Shown here piece after piece: positions 18,601-25,195 of a stretch of DNA of 64,000 bases; position 1 is the first letter of the stretch, and the number at the start of each line of letters is the position of its first letter. Under the pieces are notes generated by a model. That model saw only the letters and a list, made by a program, of their open reading frames with translations, was not told the origin of the DNA and did not search any database. Location: NCBI GenBank assembly GCA_023435745.1, contig JAEZMD010000018.1, forward strand, positions 62,001 through 126,000, read 5' to 3'. The position numbers and the translations under genes are program-made. This DNA is from Bacillota bacterium. GTDB taxonomy: Bacteria; Bacillota; Clostridia; Acetivibrionales; DTU013.

Positions 18601-20983
18601 GCAGCCGACTAAGACCGGCTGGACCTACACATGGGATGTGAAGCCTGCTGTGAAAATGCCTGCCCACGCTGTTAGTTACACCGCCAACTGGACGGCCAAC
18701 AGCTATACCGTGAGCTTCAACGCCAACGGTGGCTCAGGCAGCATGGAGCCACAGGGCTTTACCTATGATGCAGCTCCGACTGCTCTTTCAAAGAACACCT
18801 TCACCCGTAAAGGCTATAGCTTCCTGGGGTGGGCTGAGACGTTGAATGGCACAAAGAAGTACGAAGACGAGGGATTGGTTCAAAACCTCAGCAGCATGAA
18901 GGACGGAACGGTTACGCTTTACGCTGTTTGGTCAGCTGACAGCTACACCATCTCCTATGTGATGAATGGCGGAACCAACCATGCGAATAATCCGGGTTCC
19001 TATACTGTGGAGAGCACAGTCACATTGTCGGATCCAACCCGCAATGGCTATACCTTCAAGGGCTGGTACGCTGAGGCGGACTTCAGTGGTGATTCTGTGA
19101 CCGGTATTACCAAGGGCAGTACCGGCGCAAGGACCTTCTACGCCAAATGGGAGGAGACGACCTTCAGCATCAGCTATACCCTCACCGGCGGGACAGTTGA
19201 CGGAACCAATCCCACTTCCTATACCATCAGCAGTGAGGCCATCACACTGATCAATCCCACGAGAACCGGCTACACCTTCGACGGTTGGACGGGAACGGGG
19301 CTGAGCGACAAAACAGCGACCGTCACGATCGCGACCGGCAGCACAAACAACCGTACCTATAACGCAAACTGGACGGCGATTGCGTATGCCATCACCTATA
19401 ATTTGGGTGCTGAGGATGTGACAAACACAGGCAACCCGGCAACCTATACCATCGAGGAGGAAATCACCTTTGCGGAGCCTGAACGCGTCGGCTATGCCTT
19501 CGAGGGCTGGTACAGCAACGACCAGTACGACGGCGAAGCGGTAGCCGGCATCGCACAGGGCAGCACCGGGGATATGCAGTTTTATGCCAAATGGTCGCTG
19601 AACACAAAGACCATTAATTATGCGGATCCTGACAGCTTTGACGCATCGGTTGTTCTCCCCACGGCATATACGCCAGGTACAGCATTGACCCTACCGAAGG
19701 CCAAGCTCACCGACGGCTCTATATTCCTCTACTGGTATACGGATTACAATGCTCCGGAAGATTCCAAAATTACTGAAATTCCGGCAAGCAGCAAAGAAGA
19801 CTATGTACTCTATGCTAAGGCGCAGTCAACCTCGGCAGAGAACCCCTATGTCATCAGCGACCTTAACGGCCTGAATGAGTTCCGCGACAACGTGAACAGC
19901 GGTTTTTGGGATCACGAGTCTCAGTATTTCAAACTGGGCGCAAACATTACGGTGCCAAAGGACTGGACCACCGCCATCGGAACGGAGGAGCATCCTCTCA
20001 TGGGTGTATTTGATGGCAACAGGAGCAATGGTGTTGCCATAACATATGAAGATTCTACGGCTTATATTGCGAGGAAGCCGGTATTCGGAACCAACAACGG
20101 CACCATAAAAAACCTCCTGGTAATGGTGAGGAATCTGTATACTAACAACAGTGATATTGCCGGAATTGCCTTAGTGAATAATAACATTATCCAAAACTGT
20201 CATGTAGGGGTTTCCGGTACCACCTTTGACGGTATATACAATATGGAACCGCAATATGTAATTGGAGGCATTGTCGCGGTTAATAGTACGAGCGGTAAAA
20301 TCATCGATTGCACGGTTGGCAGCAGCCAATACAAGCTCAAACTTACAAACGGATATATGGCCAGAATCAGTTCTAATAATGCTGCAACTGGAGGTATCGC
20401 GGGCAGAAATGAAGGCGAAATAACCTATACAGGAGCTGCGGAACTCTATGTGTATATAGACTCATACGCGCATCAAGCGGGCGGCATCGCAGGATTCAGT
20501 TCCGGTACCATAGATGGCGGGAATAGAGCCAATGTGGTGGTAAATGTTGAGCTGAAATTGCTGAATGAAAGGATTTATATCGGCGGTATAGCAGGAAACC
20601 TGGAGGGCGGTACGATAAAAAATATTACAGCGTCCGGCTCGGTGATCGGCAGCTATGTTGGCGGTATTGTTGGTAGTATGACCGGTGGTTTAATTACACA
20701 ATGCAAAGTGACCGGGATGACGCTCACTGATAATCAGGGCAGGGCCATGGCTGGTGGAATTGTTGGAAGTAATAATAATCCGGGAACGGGGATTGTGTCG
20801 CCTATAAACTACTGTGAGCTGTCGTATGTGACCATTAGCCGCAAACCCGCTAGCCTTTCCTGTGTATCTTCAGGCAGCTATGGTACCGATTCTGGAAACA
20901 GGCCTACGAATATTACCATTGGCAGCCAAGTCACAGTGAATGGAGTAACCTACACCACAGATCAAGATACACCGGCACAGTAA
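12650..20983 (+). CDS. Giant SLH-anchored surface protein with B-repeat (InlB-like) and MucBP-like repeats
   Basis: 2777 residues from ATG 12650 (RBS AAGGAGG); the upstream TTG in the frame is not needed. Signal peptide ending ATAFA, then three SLH domains (residues ~35-225) that bind cell-wall polymer, then a GGSTTP repeat linker. Residues ~280-350 carry a first Listeria-Bacteroides-type B-repeat (ending GWYYDDTM). Residues ~360-1170 form a large unrecognised domain with an acidic helical stretch (ENEAIESGFAAEAAQYL). Residues ~1190-2320 alternate B-repeats (FNANGG ... GYTFKGWY) and MucBP-like modules (YTVEHYQQ ... VKVYYDR). The C-terminus has GLUG-type repeats (GGIAGRNEGEI, GGIVGSMTGG). There is no LPXTG. 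Probable adhesin or S-layer-associated protein; ligand unknown. Codon use is more GC-rich than its neighbours. Confidence 0.9.
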   Translation: MIKKLLSMFLVLCMVLSLVPATAFAALSDGRDAVPSSNTTPFTDVMETDWFYDAVRYAHENGFFSGTSATTFEPNGTMTRGMFLTVLGRMAGVDTANYKGESTFSDVPADAYYAPYVEWAAKHGITSGVGGGKFAPDELINRQQMAVFLIHYFEIFGVNYDTGANITTTPEDIDKVAPWARDAVLKLWKTGLLNGDGKRFNPTGNATRAQAATLCMRTDKAVETWYKEPGVEGERVSVDPGTSEKTVEDTNPSSGGSTTPGGSTTPGGSTTTYYKVEFMLGGGSDPDVTLPETKTYPAGTKITTLPTPYQQNGIFLGWYYDDTMTQAVESGDTVARNMTLYAKMADSATMLSEGGTPDYVSSTDIDVSKGFTIQLSANADIDDIKVTNISNGNEDVTSSVTVSNGEVSGTWKAGQTYQLEVLDSGINIYFNGEMQNSAIRYYNFTTAKDPVLNLKLNNDLTYISAKNVQMQTNTSSGLYSGVLQNGRSTLTANTDSGSFTYTEADLAVGDTVVIYSGDTAPNTLTDAAADSGDVTYVTITKKEDNKYYFKVAEAEDVLFTPDVLPVSTAADKVANDGYRLTVDAAALDFTDDQYADLGLDSQTTVDEGDFIGFYTGTYGDESNPAKSVTEYARITGVVWSDDKSTCTIDYVLVDDISVVLAAMDAYGSRNQEIELTGSEKERIEDEIENEAIESGFAAEAAQYLAALALETDGFQTLRDDMDLQSYSFTMEDGSPLSEGDMVLMDGSKVSIEGLKVNANINRDLSHFKGSTGLRAALNLSFKVIVGSESDKHIEITVQAIFEQEVLLDLNVSGEAIWKWAWIFPYIYDYRINANIDVGTYTGVGITATALSKAGGEEWEWDEYDDIENIGKQIKELMEEKEKFLGEEVDTVGGGLAEKYARMLENESDWVELFNVNLFKQESRLLLGVLVFGVSVDFVVSANMNITIGMSFEYANAKRYNFSLLLFHKQSTSDTIDLEPEHYQFDFYVMGTLGIRAGIRLTVYAGLFHKDFACIGITAEAGAYAQLWGYFYYSLYWDADTNVKDSSYSGAMLVEIGIYLDIKFLASVFGGTFAYNPTIYEKTWPLWSAGSSENVLDFAYKQEDAPEVEWLSVKTLVLPDDLFKMKHMDLTSGETDEKAYADDNFTINFSNPAFSYNKSTNTLTVAPYDGNTEEFGEMTLIWNHAPLTFTSKPISRVIPVSWSDPTGGYYIEFNSNGGSMVKMIYKAAGGSVERPDDPVKQGYDFGGWYTDMSWTTAYTFPAAMPEYNTTIFAKWNPRNDTKYTVEHYQQNLGDNNYTLKDTEEKNDGTTDAQTAVSAKSYVGFTPKAVEQQKVLPDGSTVVKVYYDRNFYTASFTYGEHTGSDPAAEDYNAPITYTKKFGSTIYAPTLALGGYFFDGFEGAGDSITLMGNVSYAAKWTPDPNTPYRVEHYIQRTSGDGYVLPGNNAIRSATGTTGRVIDFSDMKLTDPGLNYLYAKVNGEQTMEPKISADGKTVVKLYYDRKSFTFTCKKGTQTIGAPQNLRYGVVLQSSNAPDQEGYQFVGWYTDEACTAGNEFSFDNSPTMPAADLTLYAKMEAKARSYTVNHYVMGTNGQYPGEPTATDANQPSHTDATLTLADLIKNDLLVPNGIVYKEGKVGSGSAVSSYQIPPSGDVIINLYYERKQHTLRWNFNEGMPSGDYTAEGSVYYGADIIAPTLVKQGYQYTWNAEPTTMPAQDVTYTANWTESDGIAYKVEYYLQNADDNEYKLADTVPLSGRTNAPVTAPEKQYTHFAENTTHEGRLVSGNIAANGSLVLKRYYDRDQITVTFSAGEGGTLGSDGASKTFRYDQKFAVTVPTREDYAFAGWYNGETKFESTTVTESMNLTAHWTAGAVNYTVEHYIMDTNGNYPLTANYSASKSGVVDDTVKLSTLKEDSYEVPGGIAYKEAKVGDGPAIEDATIAKNMTVKLYYQRSKYELTWNLGDGTAGNTYTPTGETYYDAEIVAPQPTKTGWTYTWDVKPAVKMPAHAVSYTANWTANSYTVSFNANGGSGSMEPQGFTYDAAPTALSKNTFTRKGYSFLGWAETLNGTKKYEDEGLVQNLSSMKDGTVTLYAVWSADSYTISYVMNGGTNHANNPGSYTVESTVTLSDPTRNGYTFKGWYAEADFSGDSVTGITKGSTGARTFYAKWEETTFSISYTLTGGTVDGTNPTSYTISSEAITLINPTRTGYTFDGWTGTGLSDKTATVTIATGSTNNRTYNANWTAIAYAITYNLGAEDVTNTGNPATYTIEEEITFAEPERVGYAFEGWYSNDQYDGEAVAGIAQGSTGDMQFYAKWSLNTKTINYADPDSFDASVVLPTAYTPGTALTLPKAKLTDGSIFLYWYTDYNAPEDSKITEIPASSKEDYVLYAKAQSTSAENPYVISDLNGLNEFRDNVNSGFWDHESQYFKLGANITVPKDWTTAIGTEEHPLMGVFDGNRSNGVAITYEDSTAYIARKPVFGTNNGTIKNLLVMVRNLYTNNSDIAGIALVNNNIIQNCHVGVSGTTFDGIYNMEPQYVIGGIVAVNSTSGKIIDCTVGSSQYKLKLTNGYMARISSNNAATGGIAGRNEGEITYTGAAELYVYIDSYAHQAGGIAGFSSGTIDGGNRANVVVNVELKLLNERIYIGGIAGNLEGGTIKNITASGSVIGSYVGGIVGSMTGGLITQCKVTGMTLTDNQGRAMAGGIVGSNNNPGTGIVSPINYCELSYVTISRKPASLSCVSSGSYGTDSGNRPTNITIGSQVTVNGVTYTTDQDTPAQ
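13402..13458 (+). repeat. Tandem linker repeats (GGSTTP)
   Basis: Three near-identical 15-18-bp units with the core GGTGGATCCACAAC encode repeated GGSTTP between the SLH domains and the first B-repeat of the giant surface protein. Confidence 0.75.
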
Positions 20984-21022
20984 ACGAAAAAATTCATGCG
21001 TTCCTAATCGCACTGCTCCTCG

Positions 21023-21046
21023 CCTCCGCCGCTTCTGCAGCGGAGG
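21023..21046 (+). other. GC-rich hairpin after giant SLH gene
   Basis: CCTCCGCCGC and GCAGCGGAGG pair with one mismatch around TTCT. There is no T tract, so it is not a standard intrinsic terminator. The 14-bp sequence CCCCTCGACAAGGA is then repeated twice just before the next gene (about 21074-21111). Confidence 0.4.
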
Positions 21047-21118
21047 GGGAGCTAGTGCGGATGGCTTAGCAGACCCCCTCGACAAGGACAAGCCTGACCC
21101 CTCGACAAGGAGAAGACA

Positions 21119-22030
21119 ATGAAACGAATTTTGATTGTTATCAGTTTACTGACAGCGTTATCCACCTCGACAGCAGCGTTTGCTCAGGATACGCCCAACC
21201 CTGTCCGTATTGCAGTCATAGACACCGGTATATCAACCGTCGCCATCGACTCTTCGCGTATTATTGAGGGCTATAACTACATACGCCCGGTAGATGGAAC
21301 GGAAGATAAAATCGGACATGGAACTGCTATCGCCGGTATCCTTGTCGGCTCTGAAGCAGCTGAAGCAGAAGGCATATGCCCCAATGCTGTTTTGGTACCG
21401 CTTGTATATGCTACAAAGGATGAAATGGGTAAAACCATCAAAGGTGATACATCCATGGTTGCACAAGCAATTTATGATGCGGTTGACGTATATACTTGCG
21501 ACATCATAAATATCAGCTCCGGCTCAACAAGTGATTCTAAGTCTCTCCGCAATGCAGCAGCCTATGCAGAGGAAAAAGGTGTGCTGGTTGTGTCCTCGGC
21601 AGGTAACAGTAACCTTTACCGCCCGCAGGATGTCTACTACCCGGGTGCATACGATACCGTGCTTTGTGTCGGTTCCGCTAATTCGGACGGAGCGGTTTCC
21701 CCGTTTTCTCAGCGAGGTAATATGATAGACATTTTAGCCCCCGGCAGCAATCTGCAGGTGGTATCTATACGCGCAAAGAAGATTCGAGCTTTTGGCACAT
21801 CGTATTCCACTGCTTATGTAACCGCAGCAGCAGCAAAGCTGCTTGAGCAAAATCCCGGACTGACACCAGCCGAGCTTCGGAAGATTCTTTGCAGTTTAGC
21901 CAGGGATATAGAAGAGCCGGGCTTCGATCCCGATAGCGGTTGGGGAATTCTTTTGTGGGACAAGGGGACAGGTACATTGTCCCAAGTTGGGGCAAAGGGA
22001 CAACGTGACGGGCGAATTGTGTCAAACTAG
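21119..22030 (+). CDS. Secreted subtilisin-like (S8) serine protease, 3' end altered by REP arm
   Basis: 303 residues. A signal peptide (about 1-22, ending AAFA) leads straight into the catalytic domain without a recognisable pro-domain. The triad is D35 (VIDTG), H67 (GHGTAIAG) and S228 (GTSYSTA), with oxyanion N163 (SAGNS). The family's closing motif SGWGIL is present near residue 277. Residues ~280-289 are encoded by one 27-bp arm of the RAYT element (21957-21983), and the frame runs on for 14 more codons, so the native C-terminus has probably been replaced. The catalytic domain looks intact. It may process the neighbouring surface protein; that is inference. Confidence 0.85.
   Translation: MKRILIVISLLTALSTSTAAFAQDTPNPVRIAVIDTGISTVAIDSSRIIEGYNYIRPVDGTEDKIGHGTAIAGILVGSEAAEAEGICPNAVLVPLVYATKDEMGKTIKGDTSMVAQAIYDAVDVYTCDIINISSGSTSDSKSLRNAAAYAEEKGVLVVSSAGNSNLYRPQDVYYPGAYDTVLCVGSANSDGAVSPFSQRGNMIDILAPGSNLQVVSIRAKKIRAFGTSYSTAYVTAAAAKLLEQNPGLTPAELRKILCSLARDIEEPGFDPDSGWGILLWDKGTGTLSQVGAKGQRDGRIVSN
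21957..21983 (+). repeat. REP-like arm, left end of RAYT element
   Basis: A 27-bp sequence beginning GGGACAAGGGGACAGG and ending TTGTCCC. Its exact reverse complement is at 22901-22927 on the other side of the RAYT gene. The internal GGGACA/TGTCCC symmetry gives it hairpin potential. It lies inside the protease reading frame. Confidence 0.85.
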
Positions 22031-22058
22031 AAACTGAGGTGGATAATGAATGGGTTAA

Positions 22059-22087
22059 TTGAAAAAATATGTAAATTAATGTATAAT
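22059..22087 (+). promoter_or_regulatory. Probable RAYT promoter
   Basis: TTGAAA (22059-22064), 17-bp spacer, TATAAT (22082-22087), 17 bases before the RAYT start codon. Confidence 0.6.
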
Positions 22088-22104
22088 ATACTGGGGTGAT
22101 TATA

Positions 22105-22863
22105 ATGCCAAGATATGCGCGGCGAAAATGTGATACCGGTATATTTCATATAATGCTTAGGGGTATAAATAAACAAACAATTTTTGAAGATGATGAGGAT
22201 AAGGATAGATTCTTAGATACAATTGAACGTTTTAAGTCAGTAAGTAAATACGAGATTTACGGATTTTGTCTAATGTGCAATCATGTCCATCTGTTGCTAA
22301 AAGAAACAGAAGAACCAATTTCTGTTGCAATTAAAAGAATTTGTAGTAGCTATGTATACTGGTATAATCGGAAGTATGAGAGATGTGGACACTTATTTCA
22401 AGAACGGTATAAAAGTGAGACAGTAGAAAATAATGCTTACTTGATGACTGTGCTAAGGTATATTCATCAAAACCCGGTAAAGGCGGGTTTGTCCAGAAGT
22501 GTTCGTGATTATATGTGGAGTAGTTATAATGAGTACATAAGGAAACCTTCTGTAACGGATACAGGCTTTGTTTTGCAATTGTATTCTGATAACAGTAAAA
22601 AAGCAGTGGATCTTTTAATTACACACACAAATGAGCAAAATGACGAAAAATGCTTGGAATATGAGGATAAAACCCGGTTATCTGATGCTGAGGTAAGAGA
22701 ATATTTCATAAAGCTTGGCCTTCAAAACAGTAGTGATATTCAAAAAATGAGAAGAGACGAAAGGAATAATGCAATTAGGCAGGTGAAAGCGGTTAAGGGT
22801 GTAACAATAAGGCAGATATCTAGGATTACAGGGATTTCTAAGAGTGTAATCGCCAGGGTTTAG
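22105..22863 (+). CDS. REP-associated tyrosine transposase (RAYT, Y1/IS200-like)
   Basis: 252 residues from ATG 22105 with GGGG eight bases upstream. The HUH motif is CNHVHLLL and the catalytic tyrosine sits in LRYIHQNPVKAGL, typical of TnpA-REP proteins, single-strand DNA transposases related to IS200/IS605. A C-terminal helix-turn-helix-like segment (TIRQISRITGISKSVIARV) is present. REP-like palindromes flank the gene on both sides, and the stop codon overlaps the first base of one of them. A+T content is higher than in the genes either side, consistent with separate origin. Confidence 0.9.
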   Translation: MPRYARRKCDTGIFHIMLRGINKQTIFEDDEDKDRFLDTIERFKSVSKYEIYGFCLMCNHVHLLLKETEEPISVAIKRICSSYVYWYNRKYERCGHLFQERYKSETVENNAYLMTVLRYIHQNPVKAGLSRSVRDYMWSSYNEYIRKPSVTDTGFVLQLYSDNSKKAVDLLITHTNEQNDEKCLEYEDKTRLSDAEVREYFIKLGLQNSSDIQKMRRDERNNAIRQVKAVKGVTIRQISRITGISKSVIARV

Positions 22864-22881
22864 GGACAAGGTACCTGTCCC
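22863..22881. repeat. REP-like near-palindrome after RAYT
   Basis: 19-bp near-palindrome, GGGACA-AGGTACC-TGTCCC type, starting at the last base of the RAYT stop codon. It resembles the 27-bp arms and is followed by a short CCTGTCC half. Confidence 0.75.
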
Positions 22882-22900
22882 CCTGTCCGTGTCTTTCCCC

Positions 22901-22927
22901 GGGACAATGTACCTGTCCCCTTGTCCC
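22901..22927 (-). repeat. REP-like arm, right end of RAYT element
   Basis: Exact 27-bp reverse complement of 21957-21983. The two arms define a 971-bp unit containing the RAYT gene. Confidence 0.85.
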
Positions 22928-22931
22928 TTTA

Positions 22932-22967
22932 TTTCATGTCGAAAAAATCATGTTTCATGCAGAGGAC
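22932..22967 (+). repeat. 36-bp upstream repeat, copy before clostripain-like gene
   Basis: 33 of 36 bases match 12514-12549. Weaker similarity continues downstream (TTGATARATTGA, then TTCATTTCGTA-like), so about 90 bases of the two upstream regions appear related. Confidence 0.65.
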
Positions 22968-23057
22968 GGTTTTTTCAGGTAATCTTTGATAGATTGAACG
23001 CAAGAGTATTAGAGATTTCATTTCGTACAACCAATAATATTTTAGGAGGCTATACAT

Positions 23058-25067
23058 ATGAAGAAGAAATTATTATCCCTCTTACTTGCCCTTGTCCTGC
23101 TAGTTGCCGTTCTCTCAGGCTGCAGCGAGGATACGACAGATGAAGTATTTATTCCGTCTGAGGGGCAGACCACAAATCTGAAATTAAGTAATCCAAACGG
23201 CGATACATGGACGGTGCTGGTTTATCTCTGCGGTACCGATTTGGAGACAGACGGTGCCTTTGCCAGCATCAACCTACAGGAGATGTCTCTAGCTGACCAA
23301 TCTGAAAAGGTAAATGTACTGGTTCAAACCGGCGGAACAAAGAAGTGGGCGATTGACTCCATCGACTCAAACCAGATTCAGCGGTGGCAAGTGATTCCCG
23401 AAAGTTTGGAATTGCAAGACAGTCAGCCTCTTGCCAGCATGGGGACGGCGGAAACTTTGGGCGACTTCTTGAAATGGGGTGTTACGAACTACCCTGCGGA
23501 CAAATATATGTGCCTTCTGTGGAATCACGGCGGCGGCAGTGTGGCGGGGATCGCAATGGATGAGCTAAATGGCGGCGATATGCTTAATCTCAAGGAATTG
23601 GCACAGGGTATCGGAATGGCCGGAGTGCAGTTTGAGTTGGTGGGCTTTGACGCTTGCCTCATGTCCACCATGGAAACAGCGGCGGCGATGACGCCTTACG
23701 CCCGGTATATGGTGGCCTCGCAAGAACTGGAGCCCGGTGCCGGCTGGGATTATATCGATTGGCTCTCATATCTGGCGGAAGAACCTACTTCCGATGGTCT
23801 TGCTGTGGGTAAACGCATATGTGACAGCTTCTATGCCAAGTGTGCCGCGGGTGGCACCGAGAGCATGGCAACGCTGGCAGTGACTGACCTTTCTAAAATC
23901 CCTGCACTGGCGGCGGCCTTCAATAATATGGCTGCTGAAATGAAAGGCTACACCGCTGAAGCTGACAAGCTCCAGCCGCTCACCCAAGCCATCGTGAAAG
24001 CGGAAAACTACGGCGGCAACAACGACAGTGAAGGCTACACCAATATGGTGGATCTGGGTGACCTGACCCGGAATGCCGAGGGCGTCCTCACAGAAACCGG
24101 CAATGAACTTATGAGCGCGCTGAGTGACGCGGTTCCATACTCCGTGGCGGGTGAGGCAAGGCAAAAGGGCAACGGTCTGTCGATCTATATGCCGCTTGCC
24201 ATGACACCTGAGGAGTTGAACCTCTATGCAGAGCTTGCGGCTACCAGCGGCGAGTATCTGCGCTTTTTGGAAGGTCTGTTTGATTGGACGGTACCTGCCG
24301 GAGTGACGATCAATCAACCAATCTATCCCACTGGGGTTGATACAGCCACCGGGGAGGAGATTGCCGTTGACAATGTGGCATCCGCCGAGACTCTGGACAG
24401 GGACAGCTTTGAAATGGATTTTTCCACTGAGCTGACTGACGACGGCTCCATTCTGCTAACCTTTAACAGTGGTGCAGAAATCATTAGCACGGTTGCCTTC
24501 GACCTTTACTATCACGATGAGGAAAGCAATTCCCTTTGGTACTTAGGGAGCGACTTTGACATAAACCAGGACGATAGCGGCACCCGCTTTTGGGACAACT
24601 ACCGCAATGTCTGGACGATTATCAATGACAATCTGTGCATGATGGTGGCTCTTAACTTTACGGATAACTACATCCTTTACACCGTACCCGTACAGGTTAA
24701 CGGCGATTCCACAAATCTGCGGATGCTCTACCATCGGGACAGCGGAGAGTATGAGGTAATCGGCACATGGGATGGCATTGATAGCGAAACCGGTATGTCC
24801 AGCCGCGAGGTGAAGAAGCTTCAGGACGGCGACTTGGTAGAGTTCGTCTTTGATGCCGCTAAAATGGATACCGCTGAGGATGCCTCCTTCGTAGGCGGCG
24901 GCTTCACCGTAGAAGGTCCTGTCATCGCGGAGGAAGCGAACCTCTTTGACGGAGACTTTTATTATCAGTATGAGATTACCGACATCTTCGGCAATATCTA
25001 TCAAAGCGACTTTGCGGTGCTGCACTCCCAAAATGGTGAAATCAGCGTAGAGCTGTTGACACCGTAG
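23058..25067 (+). CDS. Clostripain-family (C11) cysteine peptidase lipoprotein
   Basis: 669 residues. A signal peptide with lipobox LSGC gives lipidated C22. The C11 catalytic pair is visible: H157 in LLWNHGGG and C200 in GFDACLM. The catalytic domain spans ~50-400, with YLCGTDLE at its start and ELEPGAGWDY after the cysteine. The remaining ~270 residues are a beta-rich extension of unknown function. Members of this family cleave after basic residues, but specificity cannot be confirmed here. RBS TTTAGGAGG precedes ATG 23058. The upstream region is related to that of the giant SLH gene, so the two may be co-regulated. Confidence 0.9.
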   Translation: MKKKLLSLLLALVLLVAVLSGCSEDTTDEVFIPSEGQTTNLKLSNPNGDTWTVLVYLCGTDLETDGAFASINLQEMSLADQSEKVNVLVQTGGTKKWAIDSIDSNQIQRWQVIPESLELQDSQPLASMGTAETLGDFLKWGVTNYPADKYMCLLWNHGGGSVAGIAMDELNGGDMLNLKELAQGIGMAGVQFELVGFDACLMSTMETAAAMTPYARYMVASQELEPGAGWDYIDWLSYLAEEPTSDGLAVGKRICDSFYAKCAAGGTESMATLAVTDLSKIPALAAAFNNMAAEMKGYTAEADKLQPLTQAIVKAENYGGNNDSEGYTNMVDLGDLTRNAEGVLTETGNELMSALSDAVPYSVAGEARQKGNGLSIYMPLAMTPEELNLYAELAATSGEYLRFLEGLFDWTVPAGVTINQPIYPTGVDTATGEEIAVDNVASAETLDRDSFEMDFSTELTDDGSILLTFNSGAEIISTVAFDLYYHDEESNSLWYLGSDFDINQDDSGTRFWDNYRNVWTIINDNLCMMVALNFTDNYILYTVPVQVNGDSTNLRMLYHRDSGEYEVIGTWDGIDSETGMSSREVKKLQDGDLVEFVFDAAKMDTAEDASFVGGGFTVEGPVIAEEANLFDGDFYYQYEITDIFGNIYQSDFAVLHSQNGEISVELLTP

Positions 25068-25123
25068 TTTCGAAATCACGCAGTACACGGTTACAGAAAA
25101 AGAAGCGGCATATTGAAGCAAAG

Positions 25124-25167
25124 GCAGCAAATAAGGCCATTTTTTAAGTCGCCTGTTTGCTGCTTTT
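25124..25167 (+). terminator. Intrinsic terminator after clostripain-like gene
   Basis: GCAGCAAA and TTTGCTGC form the outer stem with an inner GGC/GCC pair, followed by TTTTG. It lies between convergent genes and could also limit read-through from the minus strand. Confidence 0.6.
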
Positions 25168-25195
25168 GTTCAGTATTCTGGAGGTACTAAGTTAT

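Noticed and set aside
17234..18667. 477-residue open frame on the minus strand inside the giant SLH gene
   Set aside because: It is antisense to repeated, GC-rich codons with few stops on that strand. The translation has no recognisable domain, and the plus-strand gene is clear.
21957..22927. Possible CRISPR-like array from repeated GGGACA/TGTCCC units
   Set aside because: The units are inverted palindromes around a RAYT gene with no regular spacers, which fits REP elements.
23766..24317. 183-residue minus-strand frame within the clostripain gene
   Set aside because: Antisense to a well-supported gene, with low-complexity histidine/arginine-rich content and no family resemblance.
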